From NCBI RefSeq assembly GCF_029257255.1, contig NZ_JARICI010000009.1, positions 88,260 through 152,259 of the forward strand: a DNA stretch of 64,000 bases, written 5' to 3'. Made by a program: the position numbers and the translations under genes. Positions 45,978 to 54,886 of the stretch are shown here, one piece after another (position 1 is the stretch's first letter; each line of letters begins with the position of its first letter). The notes beneath the pieces are model-generated. The model saw only the letters and a program-made list of their open reading frames with translations. It did no database searches and was not told the origin of the DNA. This DNA is from Sporosarcina sp. (GTDB lineage: Bacteria; Bacillota; Bacilli; Bacillales_A; Planococcaceae).

Positions 45978-46583
45978 TTAGTTAAAACGTCTAACGATTT
46001 CACTGAGACCTGGATCTGTTGAACCTGCTCCAAGTGCGCCAAACTTCCATTCACTGCCATGACGATAAATTTCAGCTACCGTCAAACTTGTTGAACCTGA
46101 ATAGTTTTCAGATAGGTTAAATTTTAGTAATTCTTCATTACTCGCTGAATTTACAACACGGATATATGCGTTTTCTACTTGTCCAAAATCTTGCTTTCGC
46201 TTAATACAATCATAGATATTAACAACAAAAATAAGTTTATTAATCTTTTCGGGTACTTTGTTCAACTCGACAATCACCTGCTCATCATCTCCGTCACCTT
46301 CACCCGTAATATTATCTCCAGTGTGTAGTACACTCCGACATTTGCTTTTTAAGTTACCAAAGTAAATCAGGTTATCATTACTTACAAACCTATCATCCTG
46401 AAGCATGATCACTGAAGCGTCTATATCCATATTCGCGCCGCCTCCGCCACCAAAAAGACCACCAAGTAACCCGCCTGCTTTTTTCTGGATTGGATCCCAA
46501 CCAAGACCAACAACAATCTTCCGAAGTCCAGGATTACCTTTTGTTAAATCAATTCTTTGACCCTTCTGTAAAACAATTGCCAC
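45978..46583 (-). CDS. yceC: TerD-family stress protein (YceC-like), first gene of the ter operon
   Basis: 201 residues from GTG 46583 (AAGGAG eight bases upstream; the frame extends to 46610 without a site). TerD motifs MDIDASVIML and [16 protein letters not shown], with a Gly-rich insertion GGLLGGLFGGGGGAN near residue 35 that its two neighbours lack and which resembles the one in the TerA-like protein at the other end of the operon. Confidence 0.92.
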   Translation of the reverse strand: MAIVLQKGQRIDLTKGNPGLRKIVVGLGWDPIQKKAGGLLGGLFGGGGGANMDIDASVIMLQDDRFVSNDNLIYFGNLKSKCRSVLHTGDNITGEGDGDDEQVIVELNKVPEKINKLIFVVNIYDCIKRKQDFGQVENAYIRVVNSASNEELLKFNLSENYSGSTSLTVAEIYRHGSEWKFGALGAGSTDPGLSEIVRRFN

Positions 46584-47195
46584 ATCAATCACTCCTTCAC
46601 AATTTAACAAGATTATTATTATTATTATTATTGTTTCATTAAGTACTCAGCGGTATGACTACGATAAGTTCTTAAATGAAACTGAATATGCCTGCTCAAT
46701 TAATACTTCTCAAAGTCCATGGCATCCACCTGATTTTTAATTTGTATTAGACAAATAGTTTAGAATCTAATCGAATAGCAAAGACCAAATTTCCCTGAAG
46801 CATGACTATCTTCTATTCCTAAATTCAAATTATAAATATAGTCACTTTCCAATAAACTCAAATAATCCGCCATTCTTCTACATTATACAACATATATATA
46901 CAGATCACAAAACAAAATTAACTTATCTGTTTTATTTTTACAGACACATTTATGTCTAAATTACCAATAAATTATTAATTATATAAACCTATATACTCAT
47001 TTTAACCCCATTTAATTCAACTGATTACAAGCTTCTTATCTTTCTTTCCGAATTTTATCTATAACCGTAAAGTCTTACTTCTTATAAAACTTAATACATA
47101 TCAAGTTAAGAAGAGGTTCTAATTATTCATTCTAACATCATACCACTTATTAAACTATTGAATCAAAGTAAGCCGCCGCAGTGGTTAATGGACAT
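46584..47195. other. AT-rich upstream region of the ter operon
   Basis: About 610 bases without a supported gene. It holds an (ATT)7 run at 46612-46632 right before the ribosome binding site of the first ter gene, and presumably the operon promoter, but no convincing sigma-A, sigma-B or ECF-type pair was fixed by eye. Confidence 0.4.
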
Positions 47196-47229
47196 AAAAA
47201 GAGTAGCCAGTTTTGGCTACTCTTTTTAT
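47196..47229. terminator. bidirectional terminator after the ECF S-component gene
   Basis: Stem AAAAAGAGTAGCCA / TGGCTACTCTTTTT with a three-base loop; it overlaps the stop codon of the S-component gene. Confidence 0.85.
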
Positions 47230-47798
47230 TCAGTTCGCTGTTCAAGCAATCCATACTTTCGCTGGATCCGCTGCAGAATCTTAATCCAACTGGCGCCAAA
47301 CACAAGTAGGAAAAATACATTCGACAGCGCATGCGCCAAATCGAAGTAAATACTCGAAATGTAGATACCTGCGAAAAACTCCCATGATAATGCTTCCATG
47401 TTACTGACGATGATCCACATATTCATAAACCAACCGAATAAATAGCCCCAGATGAAGCCGAAGATCAGTTTCCCCCACAGTTTTTTCATCCACCATGTAT
47501 TGTGCAAAAATCCCGCACTCATCCCCATCATGCCCCATGCATACATCTGCCAGGGCGTCCACGGACCTTGTCCAAGGAAGAAGTTTGAGACAATTGCAGC
47601 AACGGCGCCAACAATAAAGCCGGATTCCGCGCCAAACACCAATCCCGCCATAATGATGATAAACGAAGTAGGCTGGACACTCGGCAGTCCTGCGAATGGC
47701 ACACGGCCGACTGCGGCAATCGCAGCAAGCATCGCGAGCAGCACCACTTCGCGTCCCGCCACTTCCTTCCATTCAAATCGCGCAAAGAATGGAATCAA
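47226..47798 (-). CDS. ECF transporter substrate-binding (S) component, probable cobalamin uptake
   Basis: 190 residues from TTG 47798. Six hydrophobic helices. Opening AAIAAVGRVPFAGLPSVQPTSFIIIMAG and GFIVGAVAAIVSNFFLGQGPWTPWQM are typical of ECF S components. The cobalamin riboswitch and its terminator directly upstream point to vitamin B12 (CbrT-like) or a precursor as the solute. The energising EcfAA'T module would be encoded elsewhere. The B12-domain MerR regulator in this window gives one possible user of the vitamin. Confidence 0.82.
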   Translation of the reverse strand: MIPFFARFEWKEVAGREVVLLAMLAAIAAVGRVPFAGLPSVQPTSFIIIMAGLVFGAESGFIVGAVAAIVSNFFLGQGPWTPWQMYAWGMMGMSAGFLHNTWWMKKLWGKLIFGFIWGYLFGWFMNMWIIVSNMEALSWEFFAGIYISSIYFDLAHALSNVFFLLVFGASWIKILQRIQRKYGLLEQRTE

Positions 47799-47842
47799 TG
47801 TCAGGCTGTCATCACCTAGATGCCGTTAATTGAACACAAAAA

Positions 47843-47870
47843 GCCCCCGCCTCCGAAAAGAGACAAGGGC
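47843..47870 (-). terminator. terminator of the cobalamin riboswitch
   Basis: Minus-strand stem of 12 bases (47870-47859 with 47854-47843, several G-U pairs) followed by TTTTT, between the aptamer and the S-component start. It is the expression platform. Confidence 0.75.
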
Positions 47871-47949
47871 ATTATGTATAGGCAGATTTTATCAAGGACA
47901 TAATCCAATATACTATGCAGACCTTTCTCCGGAAGGCGTTACGCATGTT

Positions 47950-48105
47950 ATTTTTGCAAGTCTCCTGACTTATGGGTAATAGCACATCTTCCGCCTTCCC
48001 AGTTACTCACCAGTGGCAATTTTAAAGATGTCCCCCATTTACAGTGGCCGGACCGTACAGGATTTTCACCTGTTTCCTTTTTCATCTTTGTAAATTAAAC
48101 AAAGA
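47950..48105 (-). ncRNA. cobalamin riboswitch
   Basis: On the minus strand the order is ACAGGTGAAAATCCTGTACGG, GCCACTG, a second GCCACTGG, GGGAAGGCGGAAGATG, then AGTCAGGAGACTTGC (the 'B12 box' region at 47956-47970). These are the conserved core parts of class I cobalamin riboswitches. Bound cobalamin should favour the terminator at 47843-47870 and shut off the ECF S-component gene. Confidence 0.93.
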
Positions 48106-48182
48106 ACCAAAATATTCTATTAAACTTTCAATCTAGTATATCACAGCGTCAAATAAGATTTCTTACTATTTAAAAGAATAGG

Positions 48183-48217
48183 AAAAAAGGTTGATGAATA
48201 TGTCCACTCATCAACCT
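48183..48217 (-). terminator. rho-independent terminator
   Basis: Minus-strand stem AGGTTGATGA / TCATCAACCT followed by TTTTTT; it serves the 58-residue protein gene. Confidence 0.8.
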
Positions 48218-48336
48218 TCTGATTTATTGTCTATTTTATTATAGAACCATAAATATCTAGCGAATTGGCTTCTTCAATAAAATTGCGTTAGCCGACTTCA
48301 TATTTGAAATGGTAATGTACTACTACAGAAATCACA

Positions 48337-48513
48337 TCACAATTCCTGATAATCCCGCTGATATTTACCTCCGTCTTTTACTTCCGCATGATACAGAGCT
48401 TTCAGAGCATAGCTCTTCTCCAGTTCATGCTCTTTCATAATTGATTTTAACTGTCGGTTCAACTCAGGACTTTCCTTTACCAGCTGAAGCATTTTTGGCT
48501 GTGAATATTGCAT
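48337..48513 (-). CDS. small hypothetical protein
   Basis: 58 residues from ATG 48513 (AAGGAG at nine bases; the frame runs to 48555 without a site). Charged and helical: PKMLQLVKESPELNRQLKSI, then ELEKSYALKALYHAEVK. No membrane segment. Has its own terminator. Not recognised. Confidence 0.6.
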   Translation of the reverse strand: MQYSQPKMLQLVKESPELNRQLKSIMKEHELEKSYALKALYHAEVKDGGKYQRDYQEL

Positions 48514-48672
48514 GAAAATCATCTCCTTATCAAGTTTGTTTCTATAGTATAACACGCAGACGCTTAGAATAATTACGTGAACAATGGAAATAGAACGTTA
48601 CTGTAGAAACGATCGGCCTAACTCGTGTATACTGTACTAGGTTTTCTATATTTTCTTAAAGGAGTCTTCCCA

Positions 48673-49158
48673 ATGAATGTAAAAACACTGGCCATCAGCG
48701 GAATTATTGCAGCTCTCTATACAGCTATCACGCTGGCGATTCTTCCGTTCGGCTTTACTAATATTCAATTTCGGATATCTGAAATGTTCAATCATCTGGT
48801 CGTTTTTAATCCCCGTTACATTTTCGGCATCGTCGTAGGTGTATTTGTCTCCAATTTATTATTGTCCGAGCTTGGACCGATTGATCTCGTATTTGGTGTG
48901 GGACAATCTATCATCGCGCTTTCGCTGACGATTCTTTTTTGCCGGTACGTCTCTAATACAATGGCGCGGATGGTATTCAATACATTCATTTTCACCACCA
49001 CGATGTTCTTGATTGCCTGGGAATTAAATATCGTGCTGCACCTGCCGTTTCTTCTAACTTGGCTTTACGTGGCAATCGGAGAGTTTGCTGTCATGGCGAT
49101 CGGAATTCCAGTGATGAAGGCGCTGAATAAACGATTGAATTTTGCTAGGTTAATTTAA
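48673..49158 (+). CDS. queT: QueT family transporter (queuosine precursor)
   Basis: 161 residues from ATG 48673 (AAAGGAG site). Five or six helices. IQFRISEMFNHLVVFNPRYIFGIVVG and GPIDLVFGVGQSIIALS are hallmarks of QueT, an ECF S-component-like carrier for preQ0/preQ1. Usually a preQ1 riboswitch precedes it; none of the known classes was seen in the short leader here. Confidence 0.9.
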   Translation: MNVKTLAISGIIAALYTAITLAILPFGFTNIQFRISEMFNHLVVFNPRYIFGIVVGVFVSNLLLSELGPIDLVFGVGQSIIALSLTILFCRYVSNTMARMVFNTFIFTTTMFLIAWELNIVLHLPFLLTWLYVAIGEFAVMAIGIPVMKALNKRLNFARLI

Positions 49159-49359
49159 AGTTTATGATCAGAACAGACTGGAGGTACACTCCTTCTGTTT
49201 TTTATTTAATGAAATTTACTATGCTGTCTAACTGAGTTGCCGTTTGTAACTTGTGATTCTTGGGTAAAATCAAGTGTATATGCGCAATAATCTGCTGTAG
49301 CTGAGTCAGGCTATTTCATGCCAGCAGTTTATCATAAGTAATTCAGATCAGGAGGATAT

Positions 49360-50850
49360 ATGAAAAAGATATCTAACACATTTTATATTACGCTTGCCGC
49401 CGTCATCCTGGCTGTTGGATACGGCGTAATTGCACCAAAGCATTTTGAAGAAATTACAACAGCCGCCAAAAACTTCATTGCAGATTCATTCGGCTGGTAT
49501 TATTTACTGACTGTCTCCATGCTGTTTTTTGTTTCCGTCTTTCTAATATTCAGCCCACTTGGCAGAATACGCTTAGGAAAAGACAGTGACCGGCCACAGT
49601 TCTCCATGGTTTCGTGGCTTGCGATGCTATTCTCTGCAGGCATGGGTATTGGTTTAGTGTTCTACGGAGCTGCAGAACCTTTATCTCATTATGCAGTTGC
49701 CCCTTCTACCGCTGCTCCTGAAACGAAAGCTGCTTATAAAGAAGCGATGCGGGCAACATTTTTTCACTGGGGTTTCCATGCGTGGGCTGTTTACGGTATG
49801 ACTGCTCTCGCGCTTGCATATTTCCAGTTCCGCAAAGGACAGCCGGGGTTAGTATCCGCTACCTTGCGTCCGATCTTCGGTAATAAAGTAGATGGGCACC
49901 TTGGAACAGTTATTGACGTATTCGCCATTTTCGCTACAGTATTCGGCGTCGCTACCTCGCTCGGCTTCGGGGCGGTGCAGATTAATGCGGGGCTTCATTA
50001 CTTATTCGGCATCCCTGTCGGTTTCATTTCGCAGCTGGTCATCATTGCGATTGTAACGGTATTGTTCTTAATCTCCGCTTGGAGCGGACTGGGTAAAGGT
50101 ATTCGAATTTTATCCAACACCAATATGGTTCTGGCGCTCGCGTTATTGTTTTTCGTCATTGCACTCGGTCCTACACTGCTGATTTTCAATATGTTCACGG
50201 ATTCCATTGGCGGCTATTTAGAGAATCTGATCAGGATGAGCTTCCGGACAGCGCCGCTGACTCCAGAAAATCGTTCATGGCTAAACGACTGGACACTTTT
50301 CTATTGGGCTTGGTGGATAGCCTGGTCACCGTTCGTCGGTATGTTCATTGCGCGTGTCTCGAAAGGCCGGACTATCCGTGAATTCATGATCGGCGTGCTA
50401 GTTGTGCCGACAGTATTGAGTGCCATTTGGTTCGCAGCGTTTGGCACGACAGCAATCGAGACTCAAAGAGCCGGCGTTATTGATTTAGCTTCAAAGGCAT
50501 CAGAGTTGGCGATTTTTGAGATGTTCAGCGGATTGCCGTGGTCATTCGCCATTTCCATGATTGCGGTTTTGCTGATCATTTCATTTTTCATCACATCCGC
50601 GGATTCAGCTACCTTCGTACTTGGTATGCAATCCTCCCACGGATCGTTGACACCACCTAATAATCTGAAGATTGTTTGGGGAATCATTCAGTCATCTATA
50701 GCGATTATTCTGCTATTCGTTGGCGGTCTGGGTGCACTGCAAAACGTCATTATCATCGCAGCCCTACCATTTTCCGTCATTTTGATTATGATGATTGTTT
50801 CCTTGTTCAAATCGTTGAAAGAAGAACGTAAGAGGATTAATAGGCCGTAA
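49360..50850 (+). CDS. BCCT-family betaine/choline/carnitine transporter (OpuD-like)
   Basis: 496 residues, twelve helices. The family signature is DWTLFYWAWWIAWSPFVG, followed by MFIARVSKGRTIREF. The Gly-rich first unwound helix MGIGLVFYGAAEPLSHY binds trimethylammonium compounds. It takes up osmoprotectants with Na+. CAGGAGG site. The C-terminus is short, so osmosensing by a long tail like that of BetP is less likely. Followed by a strong terminator shared with metY. Confidence 0.92.
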   Translation: MKKISNTFYITLAAVILAVGYGVIAPKHFEEITTAAKNFIADSFGWYYLLTVSMLFFVSVFLIFSPLGRIRLGKDSDRPQFSMVSWLAMLFSAGMGIGLVFYGAAEPLSHYAVAPSTAAPETKAAYKEAMRATFFHWGFHAWAVYGMTALALAYFQFRKGQPGLVSATLRPIFGNKVDGHLGTVIDVFAIFATVFGVATSLGFGAVQINAGLHYLFGIPVGFISQLVIIAIVTVLFLISAWSGLGKGIRILSNTNMVLALALLFFVIALGPTLLIFNMFTDSIGGYLENLIRMSFRTAPLTPENRSWLNDWTLFYWAWWIAWSPFVGMFIARVSKGRTIREFMIGVLVVPTVLSAIWFAAFGTTAIETQRAGVIDLASKASELAIFEMFSGLPWSFAISMIAVLLIISFFITSADSATFVLGMQSSHGSLTPPNNLKIVWGIIQSSIAIILLFVGGLGALQNVIIIAALPFSVILIMMIVSLFKSLKEERKRINRP

Positions 50851-50893
50851 AAAAGAGGAGAACCATTCCGCAGTTGAAATGGTTCTCCTCTTT
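50851..50893. terminator. bidirectional terminator between BCCT and metY genes
   Basis: Stem AAAGAGGAGAACCATT / AATGGTTCTCCTCTTT; works for the convergent BCCT and metY genes. Confidence 0.9.
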
Positions 50894-50898
50894 ATTTA

Positions 50899-52188
50899 TT
50901 ATGCGGGTTGCTTAACAGCTTTCTCAATTGCCTGCTTCAGATCTGCAATAATATCATCTGCAGATTCCAATCCTACAGACAGACGAATCAACTCTTCACT
51001 TACACCAGAGTTCTTTAGGTCCTCTGCAGAAAGTTGCTGGTGAGTAGTCGATGCCGGATGAATGATCAACGACTTCGCATCACCTACGTTCGCAACATGC
51101 GACCAGACTTTTACGTTATCAATTACTTCACGACCTGCATCACGTCCGCCTTTGATGCCGAATACGATAATTGATCCGTATCCGTTTTTCAAATACTTCT
51201 GAGCGAGATCATGTGTCGGATGATCTTCCAGTCCTGTATAGGTCACCCACTCTACCCCCGGATGTTCTTTCAGGAAATTGGCTACTTTCTGTGCGTTTTC
51301 ATTATGACGAGGAACACGCAAATGAAGCGTTTCCAGTCCCTGTAATAAGTTGAATGCACTATCAGGTGCTAGACAAGGCCCAAAATCACGCAATAACTGA
51401 ACACGCAGCTTCGTCGCAAATGCAGCGCCGGCTGTGTCAATTCCGTAACGCAATCCGTGATAGGAATTATCAGGCTCCGTGAATCCAGGGAATCTGCCCT
51501 GCGTCCAGTCAAATTTCCCCGCGTCAACCGCTACTCCGCCAATTGTCGTTCCGTGTCCACCAATCCATTTCGTTGCAGAGTGAATGACCACGTCTGCTCC
51601 GAATTCAATCGGGTTCAAACCGTATGGAGACGGGAATGTGTTATCGACTAGTAGCGGCAGACCGTTATCATGCGCAACTTTTGCTACTGCTTCAATATCT
51701 AACACTTGCAGGCTTGGATTTCCGATAGTTTCTGCAAATAAAGCTTTTGTTTTATCTGTAATCGCCGCTTCGAAATTCTTCGGATCGGATGCATCTACGA
51801 ATTTCACTGTGATGCCGTAACGCGGCAATGTAACGACAAATAGATTGTATGTTCCGCCGTATAGATTGCTTGCCGCTACAATTTCATCTCCAGCGCCTGC
51901 GATATTCATGATAGAGAATGCAATGGCTGCCATTCCGGAAGATAAAGCCACTGCAGCAGATCCTCCTTCAAGCTCCGCCATCCGCTCTTCAAAAACGGCT
52001 ACTGTCGGATTCGTGATCCGTGTATAAATATTGCCCGCCTCTTGCAGAGCAAATAAATTCTGTGCATGTTCTGTATCTCTGAATACATAAGAAGTCGTAC
52101 GATGAATCGGCAAAGCACGTGAACCGGTTACGGGATCAGGTTGCTGTCCTCCGTGCAATAATACTGTTTCTGGCTGAAAATTCGTCAT
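50899..52188 (-). CDS. metY: O-acetylhomoserine aminocarboxypropyltransferase/sulfhydrylase
   Basis: 429 residues from ATG 52188 (AGGGG at eight bases); the open frame runs on through the upstream repeats to 52419, which is not coding. PLP enzyme of the Cys/Met metabolism family: PLP lysine in SATKWIGGHGTTIGG, RITNPTVAVFEERMAELEGG at the N-terminus. It makes homocysteine or methionine precursors from O-acetylhomoserine and sulfide. A SAM-I riboswitch lies upstream, split from it by two tandem repeats. Confidence 0.95.
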   Translation of the reverse strand: MTNFQPETVLLHGGQQPDPVTGSRALPIHRTTSYVFRDTEHAQNLFALQEAGNIYTRITNPTVAVFEERMAELEGGSAAVALSSGMAAIAFSIMNIAGAGDEIVAASNLYGGTYNLFVVTLPRYGITVKFVDASDPKNFEAAITDKTKALFAETIGNPSLQVLDIEAVAKVAHDNGLPLLVDNTFPSPYGLNPIEFGADVVIHSATKWIGGHGTTIGGVAVDAGKFDWTQGRFPGFTEPDNSYHGLRYGIDTAGAAFATKLRVQLLRDFGPCLAPDSAFNLLQGLETLHLRVPRHNENAQKVANFLKEHPGVEWVTYTGLEDHPTHDLAQKYLKNGYGSIIVFGIKGGRDAGREVIDNVKVWSHVANVGDAKSLIIHPASTTHQQLSAEDLKNSGVSEELIRLSVGLESADDIIADLKQAIEKAVKQPA

Positions 52189-52226
52189 TACTATTTCCCC
52201 TTCCAACATGTATTTTCTGTGAATGG

Positions 52227-52480
52227 ACAATGAAAAGCGAAAGAGGGCCGGGTGCTGCGACAGGCGTTGGAAGGCTTGACGACAAGGTGCAGTCTTCACC
52301 TTTTCGACAAGACTGAAACGTCCGAGCAGCTGCCCTCTGCAGCTAGACAATGAAAAGCGAAAGAGGGCGGTTTGCTGCGACAGGCGTTGGAAGGCTTGAC
52401 GACAAGGTGCGGTCTTCACCTTTTCGACAAGACCGAAACGTCCCGAGCAGCTGCCCTCTGCAGCTAGACAATGAAAAGCG
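52227..52480 (-). repeat. dispersed structured repeat, two tandem copies between SAM riboswitch and metY
   Basis: Copy A is 52227-52346 and copy B 52347-52467, about 120 bases each and nearly identical; a third copy begins (ACAATGAAAAGCG) and stops at 52480. Each holds AAAAGCGAAAGAGGGC at one end and GCTGCCCTCTGCAGCTAG at the other (outer stem GAGGGC/GCCCTC) and an inner hairpin around AAGGTGC...CACCTTT. They also contain an open frame that is only a shadow. Same family as 3375-3552 and 7538-7830. Confidence 0.7.
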
Positions 52481-52491
52481 TCTGAATATAC

Positions 52492-52533
52492 AAAAACGGG
52501 GCCTCTCTTCCTAAATAAGAAGAGGGGTCCCGC
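52492..52533 (-). terminator. terminator of the SAM riboswitch
   Basis: Minus-strand stem GGGACCCCTCTTC / GAAGAGAGGCCCC followed by TTTTT, 18 bases after the aptamer. It is the expression platform of the S-box. Confidence 0.9.
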
Positions 52534-52550
52534 AAGAATTCGCGTATTCC

Positions 52551-52661
52551 TCCCTTATCTTCCAAACTGATAAAACAGTCTGTAGGAAGTAGCACCTTTG
52601 CTTATTAAGCCGGTTGCCGGGCATCACAGGGCCTAATCCCTCCGCCGCTCTTGATAAGAGT
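52551..52661 (-). ncRNA. SAM-I riboswitch (S-box)
   Basis: Minus-strand order: CTCTTATCAAGAGCGGCGGAGGGA, GGCCCTGTGATGCCCGGCAACC, AAGGTGCTACTTCC, ending GGAAGATAAGGGAGG so that P1 (CTTATC/GATAAG) closes. This is the full conserved S-box core. High S-adenosylmethionine should promote termination ahead of metY. Confidence 0.95.
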
Positions 52662-52756
52662 TCGTCTATTCATTTTCCATCTTGAAAAATAGTATAAAGC
52701 TAATTTTCTGCTATTGCAAGAATTATTAATAGAATCTTTGGAAATAACCATTTTTT

Positions 52757-53465
52757 CTAAAATATATCTATCCAGATTTTGATCGCAGATCCCATGATCA
52801 TGACCGCCAGGATACTTGCCGTAATCATTACTAGAGCAGGCATATACGGTACTTGACCGGTAAAAATCTTTCCTGAAGCGGATCCTACAGATGACAATAG
52901 CGTGATAGCCAACGATGTCGCAATCGTCACACGCGTCGGGATTTTCAATATGACCAGCATAATCGGCACTAGAATAAATGCGCCCCCGGCACCGACAATT
53001 CCAGCCGCTAACCCCACTAAAAAGGCAACGATTGAAGCAACCCATTTAGTAAATGTAATTTCTTCTATTGGCTGATCGTCGAGCCCTTTTTTCGGAATGA
53101 ACATCATAATAGCTGCCAATACAGCTAGCACACCATAAACAATATTAACGGCATCTTCAGAAAGATAGCTTGAACCCGCTCCCCCGATAACACTTCCGGT
53201 TAGTACACTGATTCCCATGTACAAAACAAGCGGCTTCAAGATTAAATTGCTATTTCGATAAGCTAATACACCCGAAAGTGAAGAGAAGAACACTTCCACC
53301 GCTGTAATCCCTGATACTTCATGCGGTGAAAAAGTAGTAAAACCTAGCACGGCAGGAATAAATAACAGCATAGGGTATTTGACAATTGCTCATACCCATC
53401 ATGCCGGAAAGAAATGAGCAGACGAATCCAATGAGGAAGATCGTGATGATGAATGGTAAGCTCAT
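52757..53465 (-). pseudogene. TauE/SafE permease gene copy, damaged by two deletions
   Basis: The gene starts at ATG 53465 with a proper site (GGAAG) and N-terminus SLPFIITIFLIGFVCSFLSGMMGM, listed in parts: first SLPFIITIFLIGF. Compared with the intact neighbour at 53756-54535, five bases of a Gly-Gly codon pair are missing near 53390, shifting the frame. The rest (from MLLFIPAVLG) is open. Near the C-terminus, 21 codons matching the paralogue stretch after ASIIA ([15 protein letters not shown] onward) are absent in frame, so ASILA joins VMIMGSAIKIW. It is probably not functional. Confidence 0.75.
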
Positions 53466-53500
53466 GACTTTCTTCCTTCTTCCTGTTCTATTTGCTTAGT

Positions 53501-53728
53501 TTACCCTTTTTGAATCCAAAATTTAAAGACATCTGCCTCTTGTTGCTGGTCTTTCATTACATGGTTACTTGCCGCTGACCAGGCAGTAAAGTCCGCGACC
53601 GACCCTTTATCAGTCGTATGAACTTCGAGGATATCTCCTGTCTGCAGATCTTTCATCGCTTTTCGCGCCCGTACGATAGGCATTGGACAAGCCAGCGCCT
53701 TTGCATCTAAAAATACTGTTGAACTCAT
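53501..53728 (-). CDS. TusA-family sulfur carrier protein (second copy)
   Basis: 75 residues with the C-P-x-P motif (LACPMPIVRARKAM) whose Cys carries persulfide sulfur. About half its residues match the TusA at 54601-54828. It pairs with the damaged TauE copy downstream, so the TauE-TusA pair seems to have been duplicated. Ribosome binding site AAGGAG. It may still work as a spare carrier. Confidence 0.88.
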   Translation of the reverse strand: MSSTVFLDAKALACPMPIVRARKAMKDLQTGDILEVHTTDKGSVADFTAWSAASNHVMKDQQQEADVFKFWIQKG

Positions 53729-53755
53729 GTGTATCTTCTCCTTTTGCGTATAAAA

Positions 53756-54535
53756 TTATAGTAAAATGTCGACCCAAATTTTGATCGCCGTTGCCCCAAT
53801 CAGCACAGCTAAAATGATTTGGAGCACCTTCGTATTCATCTCTTTCCCCATCTTTGCTCCTAGTGGTGCTGCGATGATACTTGCGATAATCATAATAAAT
53901 GCCGGCCAATAATCAACTTGCCCCGTCATCAGTTTACCGAAACTGCTGCCAATCGATGAAATAAAGGTAATAGCTAAACTTGTAGCAATCGTCATTCGCG
54001 TTGGAATTTTTAAGACGACAAGCATGATGGGCACTAGTAAAAAGCCACCAGCTGCCCCTACGATACCTGAACCAACTCCGACAATCAGAGCTAATGAAGC
54101 TGCTAACCCCTTGTTAAACGTTACTTCATGCAGCGGTTTATCATCGACTTGCTTTTTCGGAATAAACATCATCACTGCCGCGATTAATGCGAGAACTCCG
54201 TAAACAATGTTGACTCCCTCTTCCGATAAAAACCTTGAACCATAGCTACCAATGAAGCTACCGATTAGAATCGACCCACCCATGTAGATAATGAGTGATT
54301 TATTTAAATAGCCACCTTTACGATAGGCCCAAACCCCTGCAATCGAAGCGAATAATACCTGTACAGCACTAATTCCTGAAACTTCATGCGCTGTAAATGC
54401 GGCTAATCCGAATAATTGTGGAATGTATAACAGCATCGGGTATTTAATAATCGAGCCACCCACTCCGAGCATGCCCGAAATAAATGACCCGATAAATCCA
54501 AGTCCAAAAATCACAAGTATAAATAGTAAATCCAT
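53756..54535 (-). CDS. TauE/SafE-family sulfite/sulfonate exporter (YrkJ-like)
   Basis: 259 residues with about eight helices in two repeats: [21 protein letters not shown] and [21 protein letters not shown]. In persulfide operons, this family is thought to export sulfite or thiosulfate made by persulfide oxidation. The intact member of a tandem pair. 65 bases downstream of the TusA gene at 54601. Confidence 0.9.
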   Translation of the reverse strand: MDLLFILVIFGLGFIGSFISGMLGVGGSIIKYPMLLYIPQLFGLAAFTAHEVSGISAVQVLFASIAGVWAYRKGGYLNKSLIIYMGGSILIGSFIGSYGSRFLSEEGVNIVYGVLALIAAVMMFIPKKQVDDKPLHEVTFNKGLAASLALIVGVGSGIVGAAGGFLLVPIMLVVLKIPTRMTIATSLAITFISSIGSSFGKLMTGQVDYWPAFIMIIASIIAAPLGAKMGKEMNTKVLQIILAVLIGATAIKIWVDILL

Positions 54536-54600
54536 AGTTCGTTCCTTCTTTCTGTATTAAGAAAGGCAAGTAGATGCACGCTACTCGTTATTTAATTGTC

Positions 54601-54828
54601 TTATGCTTTTTGAATATAGAAGTACAGTACGCCCGCTTCTTCTTTTTGTTCTAAAACGGTGTGGCCCCCTGCTGCCGACCAAGCTTTAATGTCATTTAAC
54701 GAACCCTTATCTGTAGTTAATACTTCTAATATTTCCCCAGACTGGATTGTATCAATTGCTTTCTTTGTACGTACGATTGGCATTGGGCATGCTAACCCTT
54801 TTGCATCTAAAGTTTTTGTAATGTTCAT
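54601..54828 (-). CDS. TusA-family sulfur carrier protein (YrkI-like)
   Basis: 75 residues, ACPMPIVRTKKAID with the conserved Cys in CPxP. It likely relays sulfane sulfur between rhodanese and dioxygenase partners. Followed by the TauE exporter gene and preceded by the persulfide dioxygenase-like gene. Confidence 0.92.
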   Translation of the reverse strand: MNITKTLDAKGLACPMPIVRTKKAIDTIQSGEILEVLTTDKGSLNDIKAWSAAGGHTVLEQKEEAGVLYFYIQKA

Positions 54829-54886
54829 GATTATGTCCTCTTTTCAATATGTTTTTTTGTATAAGCATACTTTTTCCGTAACTAGA

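Noticed and set aside
46612..46632. (ATT)7 run as a phase-variable switch of the ter operon
   Set aside because: It lies just upstream of the ribosome binding site, but one sequence cannot show length variation, and triplet changes there would not shift a reading frame.
48590..48672. Expected preQ1 riboswitch before queT
   Set aside because: The leader lacks the C-rich loop and A-rich tail of known preQ1 classes.
52189..52419. N-terminal extension of metY through the repeats
   Set aside because: The extra residues come from the repeat DNA, and the proper start at 52188 has a ribosome binding site and the conserved N-terminus.
52227..52480. Tandem repeats as a CRISPR array
   Set aside because: Only two long near-identical units with no spacers of different sequence and no cas genes; they match dispersed repeats elsewhere in the window.
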